Source of the DNA: Draconibacterium halophilum
GTDB taxonomy: Bacteria > Bacteroidota > Bacteroidia > Bacteroidales > Prolixibacteraceae
Direction: 5' to 3'
Assembly: GCF_010448835.1 (NCBI RefSeq)
Contig: NZ_CP048409.1
Span: forward strand, 3,542,001-3,606,000
DNA length: 64,000 bases
Made by a program: the position numbers and the translations under genes. The notes below the pieces were generated by a model. It searched no databases and was not told the DNA's origin. It was given only the letters and a program-made list of their open reading frames with translations. The stretch's first letter is position 1, and each line of letters opens with the position of its first letter. Below, in pieces: positions 35,062-44,651 of this stretch.

Positions 35062-36481
35062 AAAAACACTTCTAATTTCTTGTGCGATTTTATGCTTCCT
35101 TCTGATAACGAGTTGTAATAAAATCCAACGCCCAAAAAAACCCAATGTTCTGCTAATTTGTCTGGATGACCTTCGCCCCGAATTAAAAAGCTTTGGTGCA
35201 GCATATATTAGCTCACCAAACATCGACGCTTTGGCAACAGAGGGAATTTCATTTCAGAAACATTTTGTGAATGCACCGAGTTGCGGGCCATCGCGCTATA
35301 CTTTACTAACAGGACAATACGGCCCGGCGGGTAATAATGCACTTTTTCTTCGGGCAAATAAAATAGAAGAAGGAACTGAAGAAATAAATCAAAGTATGCC
35401 GGAGTGGTTTAGAACACATGGCTATACTACGGTCTCGATTGGAAAAGTATCTCATCATCCCGGAGGAAGAGGTGGCAGTGATTGGAATGATAGCACAATA
35501 ATTGAGATGCCAAGTGCCTGGGATAAACATCTTATGCCAGTTGCAGAATGGGAGCATCCGCGCGGAATGATGCACGGACTGGCGAATGGAGAGATTCGAA
35601 TAAAATCCGCCGATATGGATGTTTTTCAGTCTGTAGAGGGCGATGACAATAGCTATCCGGACGGAGCGATTACAGATGAAGCATTGAAACAATTAAGAGC
35701 GCTTGCTACACTTCAGGAAAATCCATTTTTTCTTGCCGTTGGAATTATAAAACCACACTTGCCTTTTGGAGCACCAAAGTCGTATTATAACACCTACGAG
35801 GGAGTTGACCTTCCACGAATAGAGCACCCACAAAAACCAGAAGGAAAAACGACCTGGCATGGTTCAGGTGAATTTATGAAATACAACCGCTGGGGAAAAG
35901 ACCCAAATAGTAATGCGGATTTTGCTGATGAAGTGCGCCGCCATTATGCAGCTTGTGTGAGTTATGCAGATGCACAAGTGGGAAAAGTTCTTGCCGAACT
36001 AAAACGTACCGGAGCCGATAAAAACACCATTATTGTGCTCTGGGGCGACCATGGCTGGCACCTGGGAGAACATGCCATTTGGGGAAAGCATAGTTTGTTC
36101 GAGGAGTCCTTACATTCTCCATTGATAATTCGTTATCCCGGAATGAAAAGTAAAGGCGCTACTACCGATGCCATTGTGGAGACACTCGATATTTTTCCAA
36201 CATTATGTGATTTAACAGGAATTGAAATGCCTGAATTTGCGCAGGGCGTATCGCTAAAGGAAATAGCAGAATATCCAAATACGAGGGGTCACACAGCTGT
36301 AGCCTACAAAAATAATGCTTCGACGATAAGAACCGCAACACATCGAATGACACTTCATCAGGATGGTTTTGTTGAATTGTATGATCATACAAGTGCAGAA
36401 AATGAAACCAAAAATGTAGCGAATAAACACCCGGAGTTAGTGAAGGAGTTAAAGAATGCTTTAAGAGCTAAAATGAAGTAA
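35051..36481 (+). CDS. Sulfatase, iduronate-2-sulfatase-like lipoprotein
   Basis: 476 residues. Lipoprotein signal (ISCAILCFLLITSC, cysteine near residue 18). Family S1 sulfatase: metal-binding VLLICLDDLRPEL near 32, catalytic CGPSRYTLLTG near 79 (the cysteine is converted to formylglycine), TVSIGKVSHHPGG near 123, HLPFGAPKSY near 233, and DHGWHLGEHAIWGKH near 332. Sulfatases of Bacteroidota remove sulfate from polysaccharides outside the inner membrane. No polysaccharide-utilisation genes are beside it. The promoter region may have been replaced by IS copy 3, whose end is only 72 bp upstream. Confidence 0.88.
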   Translation: MKIEKTLLISCAILCFLLITSCNKIQRPKKPNVLLICLDDLRPELKSFGAAYISSPNIDALATEGISFQKHFVNAPSCGPSRYTLLTGQYGPAGNNALFLRANKIEEGTEEINQSMPEWFRTHGYTTVSIGKVSHHPGGRGGSDWNDSTIIEMPSAWDKHLMPVAEWEHPRGMMHGLANGEIRIKSADMDVFQSVEGDDNSYPDGAITDEALKQLRALATLQENPFFLAVGIIKPHLPFGAPKSYYNTYEGVDLPRIEHPQKPEGKTTWHGSGEFMKYNRWGKDPNSNADFADEVRRHYAACVSYADAQVGKVLAELKRTGADKNTIIVLWGDHGWHLGEHAIWGKHSLFEESLHSPLIIRYPGMKSKGATTDAIVETLDIFPTLCDLTGIEMPEFAQGVSLKEIAEYPNTRGHTAVAYKNNASTIRTATHRMTLHQDGFVELYDHTSAENETKNVANKHPELVKELKNALRAKMK

Positions 36482-36651
36482 TGTACCTTGAGTTTGCCAT
36501 CAAAATATTTTCACAGAAAGTCATGAATGCATAAGACCGGAGAATACTTTTGAACGTATAGATTATACAGAAAATTAACCGGCATATTATCTGTTGTTTA
36601 ACTTCTTAATAATCAACCCCGACACAATTTTAAATTCGATAATGAATTATT

Positions 36652-36659
36652 TAGTTTTG
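36652..36659 (+). promoter_or_regulatory. -7 box upstream of the FemAB-like gene
   Basis: TAGTTTTG fits TAnnTTTG, 14 bp before the ATG at 36673. No convincing -33 TTG was found. The 36482-36651 interval is otherwise empty. Confidence 0.35.
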
Positions 36660-36672
36660 CAGACAAAAAGCA

Positions 36673-37776
36673 ATGATCTGCGAACTGGTAACAAAGGATA
36701 TTGAAGAACTTCAAACAACAAACATATTACCGCAAACCACTTTTTGGGGGCGAATAAAAAGGAATCAGGGTTTTATTCCAAAAGGTTTTGAGCTCAACAT
36801 TTCAAGAGACTTATTGGTTACTACGGCAAACTCGTTGGAAAAAAAAGGTGAAGATCTGTTGGTGCTGATTAAGTATGTAAATGCCAACAGTTGTTTTGCG
36901 TATGTTCCTTATGGCCCGAAATTGGAACCTACTTTTGAAAATCAGGGTTTGCTTTTAGAACAGTTATCCGAATCGATAAAACCACATCTTCCATCGAACT
37001 GTATTTTTATTCGTTACGATTTAACCTGGGAAAATCAGTGGGCGGTTGAGGAAGATTATTTCGATGAGCAGGGAAACTGGGTAGGTCCACCACCCGACCA
37101 AACCCAGGAATACCGGATAAATTTTAACACCATCAACTGGAATGTAAAAAAGAGTATTGAAGACAATCTGCCCAAAAATACCTTTTTTCTCGATCTTTCT
37201 TTAAAAGAGGAGGATCTGCTTTACAATATGCGCTATAACACGCGTTATAACGTGCGAAAAGCAAACAGAGAAGGAATACGGGTGCGTGAGTATGGATTAG
37301 ATCATATTGGCGATTGGTATAAATTATATCGTGACACGGCAACGCGCCACAAAATGGCAGTGCAAAGTCAGGAGTACTTTTCTTCCATTCTAAGGAATCA
37401 GGACAATAGCAAAAAGGGTGTAAGCGTAAAAATGTTAATGGCCGACATTGACGGACGTTTTCTCTCGTCGATGTTTCTGGTTTTATCGCGCAAACGCGGT
37501 ACCTATTTATATGGTGCATCAACATCGTGCAAAGATAATTTAATGGCCAGCTACGCGCTGCAATGGGAATCGATTCGCGTTGCGAAAGAATGGGGTTGCA
37601 CGGAATACGATATGTTTGGTTCGGCACCCAATTTAAATAAAAGTCATCCGCTGCACGGTGTGCATATTTACAAAAAAGGATTTGGCGGCGATTTGTATCA
37701 CCGAATGGGATGCTGGGATTACCCATACGATCAGCAACAGTATGATATTTACCGTTTGCAGGAAGCACAGAAATAG
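36673..37776 (+). CDS. FemAB-like peptidoglycan/aminoacyl transferase
   Basis: 367 residues. Two GNAT-like halves: the first around ANSCFAYVPYGPKLEP, the second around NMRYNTRYNVRKANREGI near 190-205 and YLYGASTSCKDNLMASYALQ near 278-297, then AKEWGCTEYDMFG and HGVHIYKKGFGGD. This is the lipid II:glycine glycyltransferase (FemX/FemA) superfamily pattern; in Bacteroidota these enzymes may modify peptidoglycan or other acceptors. Convergent with fabF. Confidence 0.8.
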   Translation: MICELVTKDIEELQTTNILPQTTFWGRIKRNQGFIPKGFELNISRDLLVTTANSLEKKGEDLLVLIKYVNANSCFAYVPYGPKLEPTFENQGLLLEQLSESIKPHLPSNCIFIRYDLTWENQWAVEEDYFDEQGNWVGPPPDQTQEYRINFNTINWNVKKSIEDNLPKNTFFLDLSLKEEDLLYNMRYNTRYNVRKANREGIRVREYGLDHIGDWYKLYRDTATRHKMAVQSQEYFSSILRNQDNSKKGVSVKMLMADIDGRFLSSMFLVLSRKRGTYLYGASTSCKDNLMASYALQWESIRVAKEWGCTEYDMFGSAPNLNKSHPLHGVHIYKKGFGGDLYHRMGCWDYPYDQQQYDIYRLQEAQK

Positions 37777-37801
37777 TTGAAAAGGGAAGCGTTTGGATTG
37801 T

Positions 37802-39052
37802 CTATTCTTCCCACTTTTTAAACACCAAAGTTGCATTGTGTCCGCCAAAACCAAAACTGTTGGTAATAGCAACATCAACGTTTGACTGAACACTTTGCCC
37901 GGTAACAATATTTATGGTTTTCGGAATTACCGGATCAATATCGGCAGTGTTAATGGTAGGTGTAATAATACCGGTTTCGATAGCTTTTATGCACAGAATA
38001 GATTCAACCGCTCCTGCTGCTCCCAGCAAATGTCCGGTCATTGATTTTGATGAAGTGATTTTCAGGTTCTCCGGGTTTTCTCCAAATAGCCTTCGTATGG
38101 CATTAATTTCACTGATATCGCCAATTGGCGTTGATGTGGCATGTGCATTCAGGTAATCCACTTCGTCGGGTTTTATCCCTGCTTCGTTTAAAGCAAACTC
38201 CATGGCCTTTGATGCGCCCTCGCCTTCGGGATGCGATGCTGCTACATGGTAGGCATCCGATGTCATAGCTGCGCCCACAATTTCAGCGTATATTTTTGCG
38301 CCGCGCTTTTTAGCGTGGTCGTAATCTTCCAGTATCAATGTTCCGGCACCCTCTCCTAGCACAAAACCATCGCGGTTTACGTCAAATGGTCGCGATGCCT
38401 GTTCGGGATGCTCGTTATTCACTGAAAGGGCGCGCATAGAATTAAAACCACCTATTCCCATTTCAATGATTCCGGCCTCAGAACCTCCGGTTACAAAAAC
38501 CTTTGCCTTACCCAATTTTATATAGGTGTAGGCATCCATAATGGCGGTGTTTGATGTGGCACAAGCCGACGATGTGGTAAAACTCATTCCTTTCAGACCA
38601 TACTTTAGCGAGATCATTCCTGCTCCCATATTTATGAGCATTTTTGGTCCCAGCATCGGACTAAAACGAGGTATTCCTGTTTTGGCATAAACTTTCACCT
38701 CTTTCTCGAAATAATCCATACCTCCCTGGCCCGTTCCCCAAATCACACCAATATCGTACGGATCCATGCTTGCCAAATCAAGGCCACTATCTTTTAAGGC
38801 TTCGCCGGTGGTAACCATTCCGTACTGCGAAAACAGGTCGGAAAATTTAATATCCGACCGATCTAAATGTTCCTTTACATGAAAGTCTTTTAACTCGCAG
38901 GCAAATTTTGTTTTAAAATTGGATGTATCGAATTTGGTAATGGGTACAGCACCGCTTTTACCGCTTACTGCATTTTTCCAAAATTCGTTTATGTTATTGC
39001 CGATAGGCGTTAAAGCTCCAAGGCCGGTTATTACAACTCGTCGTTTTTCCAT
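37802..39052 (-). CDS. fabF: Beta-ketoacyl-ACP synthase II
   Basis: 416 residues, full length for the family. Active-site cysteine in SSACATSNTAIMDA near 163, first histidine in NAHATSTPIGD near 304 and second in SMTGHLLGAAGAVES near 339, the Cys-His-His triad of elongating condensing enzymes. N-terminus MEKRRVVITGLGALTPIGN is typical. It condenses malonyl-ACP with acyl-ACP in fatty acid synthesis. No acyl carrier protein gene is visible upstream in the 267-bp gap (39053-39319), so it may be a second, stand-alone copy. Confidence 0.9.
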   Translation of the reverse strand: MEKRRVVITGLGALTPIGNNINEFWKNAVSGKSGAVPITKFDTSNFKTKFACELKDFHVKEHLDRSDIKFSDLFSQYGMVTTGEALKDSGLDLASMDPYDIGVIWGTGQGGMDYFEKEVKVYAKTGIPRFSPMLGPKMLINMGAGMISLKYGLKGMSFTTSSACATSNTAIMDAYTYIKLGKAKVFVTGGSEAGIIEMGIGGFNSMRALSVNNEHPEQASRPFDVNRDGFVLGEGAGTLILEDYDHAKKRGAKIYAEIVGAAMTSDAYHVAASHPEGEGASKAMEFALNEAGIKPDEVDYLNAHATSTPIGDISEINAIRRLFGENPENLKITSSKSMTGHLLGAAGAVESILCIKAIETGIITPTINTADIDPVIPKTINIVTGQSVQSNVDVAITNSFGFGGHNATLVFKKWEE

Positions 39053-39319
39053 AATAAAAAAGCATTTCCTTTTTGCCAGGTGTGCTCAAATTGTTGCGAT
39101 CTAGTTTAAGTTTTTATCACAACCCATTTGCTGTTGTTGTGATTTACAAACAAATATAAACACTTATACCGATTAGCAATTTAATTGAGGCTCAAATTCC
39201 TTTTTCGCATTACGACTTTTCAATTGGTTCTCGACATGAACCATTCGATTTTCAGCGTATTGTTTAAAGCTCACTTTGTTGGTTAAATATGAAAAAACAG
39301 CCTGGTACAAACTTCTGAT

Positions 39320-40150
39320 TTAATCCAGTGTAATCCGGTTCAAATGCAATCCTTCGCTTTGAATGGATCGGGCATATTTAACTGCAGGTTTTCCGAAAAG
39401 CAATATATATCCCAACTCATGATCTTCCGGAATTCCAATTTGTTTTCCTAACTCAGGAGCAATAACTTTCAGCACCATTTTTATAAAACCATTCCATAAG
39501 GTTCCTATCTCACAAGCATTGGCAAGCAACTCGAAATAACTCAATGCAATGTGGCAATCGGCATCGGGTGATGCTGTAGTTTTTGGTGCCGAAGTAATTA
39601 AAACATGTGGTGCATCACGAAAAAGAACATCGATTTGTTTACTTTCCCATAAACGTTGCAAATCGTTTAAAAAGGCCATACGTTCGGGTAATTTACCTGC
39701 CGCATTTGCGTTTTTAATCGATTCATAAACTGCATTTCGCAGTTGACTTAACTCGTTCTTCGACTCGGTTACAGAGAACAAAACTCCATTTTTGTTGTGC
39801 CCCGTTGGAGCATAAGCAGCTGTTGCCAGCAATTCGTGAATGAATTCCTTTTCCAGTTCTTCGGGTTTAAACTTACGTATTGAGCGACGCGTTTTTATTA
39901 ATCGTGCCAGTGCTTCCGGTTCAACAATATTCTTCTTAACAGGAATGCTGTCTTCCGGCCTTTTACCCCATATGGAAAGCGCAGCCGTTGGACAAATAGC
40001 CAGACAATGCTGGCATTTTATACATTGCGCTTCTTTACCTTCTTTTATTTCAGGATATTCGGTTTTTGGATTGATAACCAATGTTGGACAATCGGCCGCA
40101 CACAAACCACATTGCGTGCAATTTTCCTTATCTATTATAAAATCTATCAT
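39320..40150 (-). CDS. Nitroreductase with N-terminal 2[4Fe-4S] ferredoxin domain
   Basis: 276 residues. The ferredoxin part has two CxxCxxCxxxC clusters: CTQCGLCAADCP near 11 and CIKCQHCLAICP near 43. A nitroreductase-family FMN domain follows (TRRSIRKFKPEE near 88, ATAAYAPTGHNKNG near 110, PEDHELGYILLFGKP near 244). Such fusions take electrons from the ferredoxin module to reduce nitro compounds, quinones or flavins. Downstream of the arsenic operon but separated from it by 400 bp. Confidence 0.87.
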   Translation of the reverse strand: MIDFIIDKENCTQCGLCAADCPTLVINPKTEYPEIKEGKEAQCIKCQHCLAICPTAALSIWGKRPEDSIPVKKNIVEPEALARLIKTRRSIRKFKPEELEKEFIHELLATAAYAPTGHNKNGVLFSVTESKNELSQLRNAVYESIKNANAAGKLPERMAFLNDLQRLWESKQIDVLFRDAPHVLITSAPKTTASPDADCHIALSYFELLANACEIGTLWNGFIKMVLKVIAPELGKQIGIPEDHELGYILLFGKPAVKYARSIQSEGLHLNRITLD

Positions 40151-40331
40151 TTTCGGTTTTTGTTTTTCTAAGTTGCAAAGATAGCAGTAGAGTTGAGACC
40201 AGACTCTTTAAGTTTTCGCTGCAGAACTAAAACAAAAAAGAGGTAACATTTAGCTGCCTTGCTATTCATTAGCTGCCTTAATATGAGGGTTTGGTTGACA
40301 CGCCGTCCACTAATAATTATTTGATATAAAA

Positions 40332-40483
40332 AGATTCTTTCGCTTCATTTTATTTCGCTCAGAATGACAACTAGATAGGGAGTTAAGTAGAGGGGATATT
40401 TTGGCGGTAAAACCGCCAAAATATCCCCTCTACAAACTAACACGTTAAAACCTTTGTCATTCCGAACAAAGCGAGGAATCTCT
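40332..40483. repeat. MITE-like composite palindrome
   Basis: Outer imperfect arms: AGATTC ... AGAATGACAA (40332-40370) against TTGTCATTCC ... GAATCT (40454-40483). Inside lies a perfect 22-bp hairpin, 40387-40408 against 40412-40433, with a 3-nt AAA loop (arm begins GTAGAGGGGATATTTTGGCG). It occupies the 400-bp gap between acr3 and the nitroreductase. The rest of the gap shows no gene. Outer arms of the form TTCGCTCAGAATGACA are common in intergenic repeats of Bacteroidota. Confidence 0.7.
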
Positions 40484-40550
40484 TTCTCGTTTAGTGAACA
40501 CTGCTAATTAAATAATCATTTTAACTTATTCTTTTCATGCGGGTCATGGC

Positions 40551-41582
40551 TTAATACTTCCACTTATTAGCCAGCTTCACCAGCGATAACATTATCGGCA
40601 CTTCAACCAAAACACCCACTACTGTTACCATTGCCGCCGGAGATTCTAGCCCGAATAAAGCAATTGCAACCGCCACCGCCAGCTCGAAAAAGTTACTGGC
40701 ACCAATCATTGCTGCCGGTGAACAAATGGCGTGTGGCAATTTTAATTTCCGCCCGCCAAACCAGGCAATAAAAAAGATAAAATAGGTTTGAATAACCAGC
40801 GGAATAGCAACCAGAACAATAATCAATGGATTTTGAATGATGATATTTCCTTGAAAGGCAAACAACAAAACCAGTGTTAACAATAAGGCAATTATTGAAA
40901 CCGGTTTAAATTTCGTTAGAAATTCGTTCTTAAACCATGCCTCTCCTTTTCGTTTAACAAGCATTTTGTGTGTTATGTATCCTGCCAGAAGCGGAACAAC
41001 CACAAACACCACAATGCTTGCAACAAGTGTGTCGTAAGGAATGGTAATATTTGTTATGCCCAACAACAATCCAACTATTGGAATAAAAGCTACCAAAATT
41101 ATCAGGTCGTTAACCGAAACCTGTACCAGCGTGTAGTTTGGGTCGCCATTGGTTAAATAACTCCACACAAACACCATTGCTGTACAAGGCGCTGCGCCCA
41201 ACAGAATAGCTCCTGCAATGTATTCGCCTGCCTGCTCGGGTGAAATAAAAGCAGAATATATTTTCGCGAAGAAAATCCAGGCAAAAAACGCCATTGTAAA
41301 CGGCTTTATTAGCCAGTTTACAATTAAGGTCAGGATTAATCCTTTTGGGCGTTTACCAACATTCTTTATACTTGAAAAATCAACCTGAAGCATCATTGGG
41401 TAAATCATCGCCCAAATTAATAGGGCAACCGGAATATTCACTTTGAAAATTTCTAAATTACTTAGTATCTGAATGCTGTCTCCTGCAAAATGGCCAATGC
41501 CAATGCCCACTACAATACAAATTGCCACCCAAAGGCTGAGGTATTTTTCGAAAAATCCGATCTGCTTTTTGCCGTTACTCAT
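40551..41582 (-). CDS. acr3: Arsenite efflux permease, Acr3 family
   Basis: 343 residues with about ten hydrophobic segments. The conserved Acr3 block GAAPCTAMVFVWS near 127 holds the essential cysteine, and a second conserved block reads GASNFFELAVAVAIALFG near 302. N-terminus SLWVAICIVVGIGIGHF is typical. Exports As(III), possibly Sb(III), with the proton gradient. Last gene of the operon arsR-arsC-acr3. Confidence 0.92.
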   Translation of the reverse strand: MSNGKKQIGFFEKYLSLWVAICIVVGIGIGHFAGDSIQILSNLEIFKVNIPVALLIWAMIYPMMLQVDFSSIKNVGKRPKGLILTLIVNWLIKPFTMAFFAWIFFAKIYSAFISPEQAGEYIAGAILLGAAPCTAMVFVWSYLTNGDPNYTLVQVSVNDLIILVAFIPIVGLLLGITNITIPYDTLVASIVVFVVVPLLAGYITHKMLVKRKGEAWFKNEFLTKFKPVSIIALLLTLVLLFAFQGNIIIQNPLIIVLVAIPLVIQTYFIFFIAWFGGRKLKLPHAICSPAAMIGASNFFELAVAVAIALFGLESPAAMVTVVGVLVEVPIMLSLVKLANKWKY

Positions 41583-41616
41583 ATTTTGTGGCGTTAATAG
41601 TTATTCAAGAGTCAAC

Positions 41617-42042
41617 CTATAACTGTGGTTTAATCTCTTCCTCGTAAAGTTTGTAAAACCGTTCTTTTATTTCATCGCGCACCCGGATAAACTCGCTCCA
41701 GATAAACTCATCGGTGCCGGTGGCATGTGATGGATCGTCGAAACCAATGTGCAAACGGTGTTTTACATTACCGAAAAAAGCCGGGCAGTTTTCGTTGGCA
41801 CCACCACAAACGGTAATTACATAATCCCATTCATCGTTTAAAAATTTCTGAACCGGATCGGAAATATGCTCACTGATATCAATACCAATTTCAGCCATCG
41901 CTTTAACGGCTTTTTGGTTGAGTTTGCCAGAAGCTTCTGTTCCTCCCGAATTAACTTGAATGCGTTTATCAAACGACTGTAAAAAGCCGTGTGCCATTTG
42001 GCTTCGACAACTGTTGCCAGTGCATAAAATGAGTACTTTCAT
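41617..42042 (-). CDS. arsC: Arsenate reductase, low-molecular-weight phosphatase type
   Basis: The ATG at 42042 gives 141 residues starting MKVLILCTGNSCRSQMA, the P-loop CX5R with nucleophilic cysteine near residue 7. The redox cysteines appear in VCGGANENCP near 76-85, and the DDPSHATG block near 96 is the acid-loop. Thioredoxin-coupled ArsC of the Staphylococcus/Bacillus type. A second ATG 12 bp upstream (42054) overlaps the arsR end and is also possible. Between arsR and acr3. Confidence 0.92.
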   Translation of the reverse strand: MKVLILCTGNSCRSQMAHGFLQSFDKRIQVNSGGTEASGKLNQKAVKAMAEIGIDISEHISDPVQKFLNDEWDYVITVCGGANENCPAFFGNVKHRLHIGFDDPSHATGTDEFIWSEFIRVRDEIKERFYKLYEEEIKPQL

Positions 42043-42044
42043 GT

Positions 42045-42377
42045 TTATTTGCATTTATAATTTTGAGTATCTAAATTGTTGAGAAATAGAAGAAGCGCAT
42101 TTTTTAACTCCTCTACTTTTTCAGGGTTCAGGCAATAATTTGTTTTAACTCCTTCGGTATGCCCCTGAATCAATCCAATGGCTTTTAAATCGCTGATGTG
42201 CTGATTAACCGTTGTCCGTCCCAAGGGTAATTCTTCAGAAATATCGCCTGTAATGCACGATTCCGACTGTGCCAAGAATTGTAAAATTTGCAAACGTGCC
42301 GGGTGCGACAAAGCTTTAAACAACCTTGCTTGCTCTGTTAGCTTTTTATCGAATAAATCAATTTTTGATTGTACCAT
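42045..42377 (-). CDS. arsR: ArsR/SmtB-family repressor
   Basis: 110 residues. Winged helix with FKALSHPARLQILQFLAQSE, then CITGDISEELPLGRTTVNQH as recognition helix. The Cys in ESCITG is in the usual region of metal-binding cysteines, and a C-terminal cysteine pair candidate (YKCK) exists. Likely the sensor for arsenite. Its operator is probably the inverted repeat at 42399-42426 overlapping the -7 box. Confidence 0.9.
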   Translation of the reverse strand: MVQSKIDLFDKKLTEQARLFKALSHPARLQILQFLAQSESCITGDISEELPLGRTTVNQHISDLKAIGLIQGHTEGVKTNYCLNPEKVEELKNALLLFLNNLDTQNYKCK

Positions 42378-42393
42378 TGTTATTTATTTGACG

Positions 42394-42426
42394 CAAATAT
42401 ACGTCGAATATTTTCAGACGACGTAT
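42394..42426 (-). promoter_or_regulatory. ars operon 1 promoter and operator
   Basis: On the minus strand, TATATTTG (42394-42401) is a -7 box of TAnnTTTG type, 17 bp before the arsR ATG. ATACGTCG (42399-42406) and CGACGTAT (42419-42426) form an 8-bp inverted repeat with a 12-bp spacer that overlaps the box. A repressor on it would block initiation. Confidence 0.55.
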
Positions 42427-42481
42427 ACATACATCTAAAGAAATCGTTAACTAATTTTATTGTAAAGATTAAGAGATAGCA

Positions 42482-43255
42482 CTAAGCCTTAATTTTCTCG
42501 TACAAGCCCAACAGTTTTGTTTGGTAAATTTCTTTAATCTGTTCTTCTGCCTCGCCAATAGGTTTTACCGGAATCAAATCTTTTACCTCATCGGCCGACA
42601 GTCCTGATTTAAAGAAAATGGAGAGCGATTTTTTCAAACTTGTTTCCACTGCCTTTTTTGCTTCTTTCTCGTCTAAACCTGTAACCGCTGCAACTTTTAG
42701 CATTTCTTCCCACTGAAACCAGAAATAGGTAGGCAACATGGCAGAAACAATAGCATATCCTTCGAGTTTATTTTCTTCCACTTCGAAGTTTTTACCCAGG
42801 GCTTTAACCTGTTTCATAAAACGTTTTTTGGCTTTTTTGTCCGTTATCGGATGAAAAGCCACCGGGTTATAACCTTTGTTGATGTATGAAGTAGCGTTAG
42901 GGATCATTCGAATAATCTTTGTGGTTCCTAATGCACCGGCAATTTTTTCAATCGTTACTTTTGGTGCCAGCGAAAGCACTGTAGTATCTTCCGTAACTAC
43001 ATCTTTTATGGCAGCCAGCGTTTCTGTAATAACCGGTGGATGAACCGCCAAAACTACCAATTCTTGTTTCGCGACATCTTGTGCAGATTCTGCAACCTCA
43101 ATCTTCGGAAATAAATTTTTAAGAGCACTCAGCGTATCGCTGTTCGGATCAAATACTTTTACGTTTTCAAAAACAACTTTTTTGTTTTGAAACGCCTGCA
43201 GAAAAATCTTTGTGATCCTTCCACCACCAATAAATCCGATGGTTTTTGTTTTCAT
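42482..43255 (-). CDS. Pyrroline-5-carboxylate-reductase-like NAD(P)-binding oxidoreductase
   Basis: 257 residues. N-terminal Rossmann fold TIGFIGGGRITKIFLQAF, then VVLAVHPP near 67 and LSLAPKVTIEKI near 94, IRMIPNATSYINKG near 112, as in ProC-like proteins. The C-terminal part deviates from biosynthetic ProC, which ends with the conserved dimer helices TSPGGTT; I do not see that motif. It is the last gene of the second arsenic-type cluster, 30 bp behind the permease. Its substrate is unknown; a role in proline synthesis is doubtful. Confidence 0.7.
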   Translation of the reverse strand: MKTKTIGFIGGGRITKIFLQAFQNKKVVFENVKVFDPNSDTLSALKNLFPKIEVAESAQDVAKQELVVLAVHPPVITETLAAIKDVVTEDTTVLSLAPKVTIEKIAGALGTTKIIRMIPNATSYINKGYNPVAFHPITDKKAKKRFMKQVKALGKNFEVEENKLEGYAIVSAMLPTYFWFQWEEMLKVAAVTGLDEKEAKKAVETSLKKSLSIFFKSGLSADEVKDLIPVKPIGEAEEQIKEIYQTKLLGLYEKIKA

Positions 43256-43285
43256 TTTTTGAGTTTTATCGTTAGTGAAAAATAG

Positions 43286-44329
43286 CTACATTACATAATT
43301 AAAAATGAAACCAACAATTACAATTCCCGCGGCCACAATGCCTACAAAAGCAGTAATTAGCTGCCATTTCAATACTTTTTTCAAGATGATTATTTCGGGG
43401 AGTGATAAGGCGATTACCGACATCATAAAAGCCAGCGCAGTCCCCAGCGACACACCTTTTTCGATGAGTACACTTACAATTGGAATAATTCCGGCAGCAT
43501 TAGAATACATGGGAATTCCCATTAAAATTGCCAATGGAACACCATACCAGTTTTCTTTTCCGAGCAACGAGCCTAAAAAATCTTCGGGAACATAACCGTG
43601 CGCTCCTGCCCCAACTGCAATACCGATAATAATGTATATCCAGATTTTGCCAACGATTTCGCGAACCGAATCGAAACCTTTTTGAATACGGTCGTTAAAC
43701 GAAAGTTTTTCTTCCTCCATATCAGCCGCGTTTGCTTTAACATTAAAAACCCACCCGGCAACATATTTTTCCATTTTTAGTTTCCCGATAAGCCATCCCG
43801 AAAGAATGGCAATGGTTAAACCGGTGCCTACGTAAATAAGTGCAACTTTCCAGCCAAATAAACCAACCAGTAAAACAAGCGCTACCTCGTTTACCATTGG
43901 CGCTGCTATTAAAAACGAGAAAGTGACTCCAATAGGAATTCCCGCTTCAACAAAGCCCAGAAACAATGGGATGGCTGAACACGAGCAAAAAGGGGTTACA
44001 ATACCTAATAACGCTGCCATAATGTTCCCGGAGAACAAGGATTTTCCCCGCAGCAATTTCCTGGTTTTTTCGGTGGAAAAATAGCTTCGAATAATGCCTA
44101 CGCCAAAAATTATAAGCACCAGTAATAGCATTACTTTAGGCACTTCGAAAATAAAAAAGCGCAGTGTTTCGGTTAAATGTTTTCCTGCGGTCATTCCCAC
44201 CACATCATTGATAATTAAATCGGCAATGTTTTGCAGATTTATGTAAAGAAGTATCCAAACGGGCAACATAAAAAGTGGTAGTAACCAGCCGTTTGTTTTT
44301 CTGTTTAATGTAATCACTTTCTCTATCAT
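43286..44329 (-). CDS. Permease of the DUF318/ArsP-like family
   Basis: 347 residues with eight or more hydrophobic segments. Conserved TPFCSCSAIPLFLGFVEAGIP near 111-131 holds the cysteine pair of the family, and a second repeat of the pattern reads GIPMYSNAAGIIPIVSVLIEKG near 264-285. ArsP-type members export trivalent organoarsenicals. Genes on both sides (ArsG/F/E-like and ArsR) support an arsenic role. Substrate specificity not proven. Confidence 0.8.
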   Translation of the reverse strand: MIEKVITLNRKTNGWLLPLFMLPVWILLYINLQNIADLIINDVVGMTAGKHLTETLRFFIFEVPKVMLLLVLIIFGVGIIRSYFSTEKTRKLLRGKSLFSGNIMAALLGIVTPFCSCSAIPLFLGFVEAGIPIGVTFSFLIAAPMVNEVALVLLVGLFGWKVALIYVGTGLTIAILSGWLIGKLKMEKYVAGWVFNVKANAADMEEEKLSFNDRIQKGFDSVREIVGKIWIYIIIGIAVGAGAHGYVPEDFLGSLLGKENWYGVPLAILMGIPMYSNAAGIIPIVSVLIEKGVSLGTALAFMMSVIALSLPEIIILKKVLKWQLITAFVGIVAAGIVIVGFIFNYVM

Positions 44330-44429
44330 TTCTTTTCTATTCGTATTTTTACGAACTAATTATTCAAAATTTTTTATCTCAACAAAAGCTGTAAAATCCT
44401 AATCAATGATCTACTCACTGCTATAAACA

Positions 44430-44651
44430 TTAACCACAACAACACGTGGGCTTTTCATTATCCTGTTCTCCCAATATCTCGCGAATATCATCGGCACAAC
44501 AGTTTCGTGAAGGATTTGGCGTCTTACATTCTGAACCGGTACATGCTCCGGTTGCATCTTTAATCTCTTGTAAACTTTTTGCGCCTTTATCAGTCGCAGC
44601 AATTAGTTCTGCCTCGCTAACATTTTTACAAAAACAGATTACCTTACTCAT
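44430..44651 (-). CDS. [2Fe-2S] BFD-like cysteine-rich protein
   Basis: The ATG at 44651 gives 73 residues: MSKVICFCKNVSEAELIAA, then GACTGSECKTPNP, the C-x-C ... C-x(4)-C spacing of the BFD-like [2Fe-2S] domain, with a C-terminal CCADDIREIL and a final CCCG. The start overlaps the stop of the upstream transporter (TGATG). It may deliver electrons or bind arsenite through its cysteines. The family assignment is by cysteine pattern. Confidence 0.7.
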   Translation of the reverse strand: MSKVICFCKNVSEAELIAATDKGAKSLQEIKDATGACTGSECKTPNPSRNCCADDIREILGEQDNEKPTCCCG

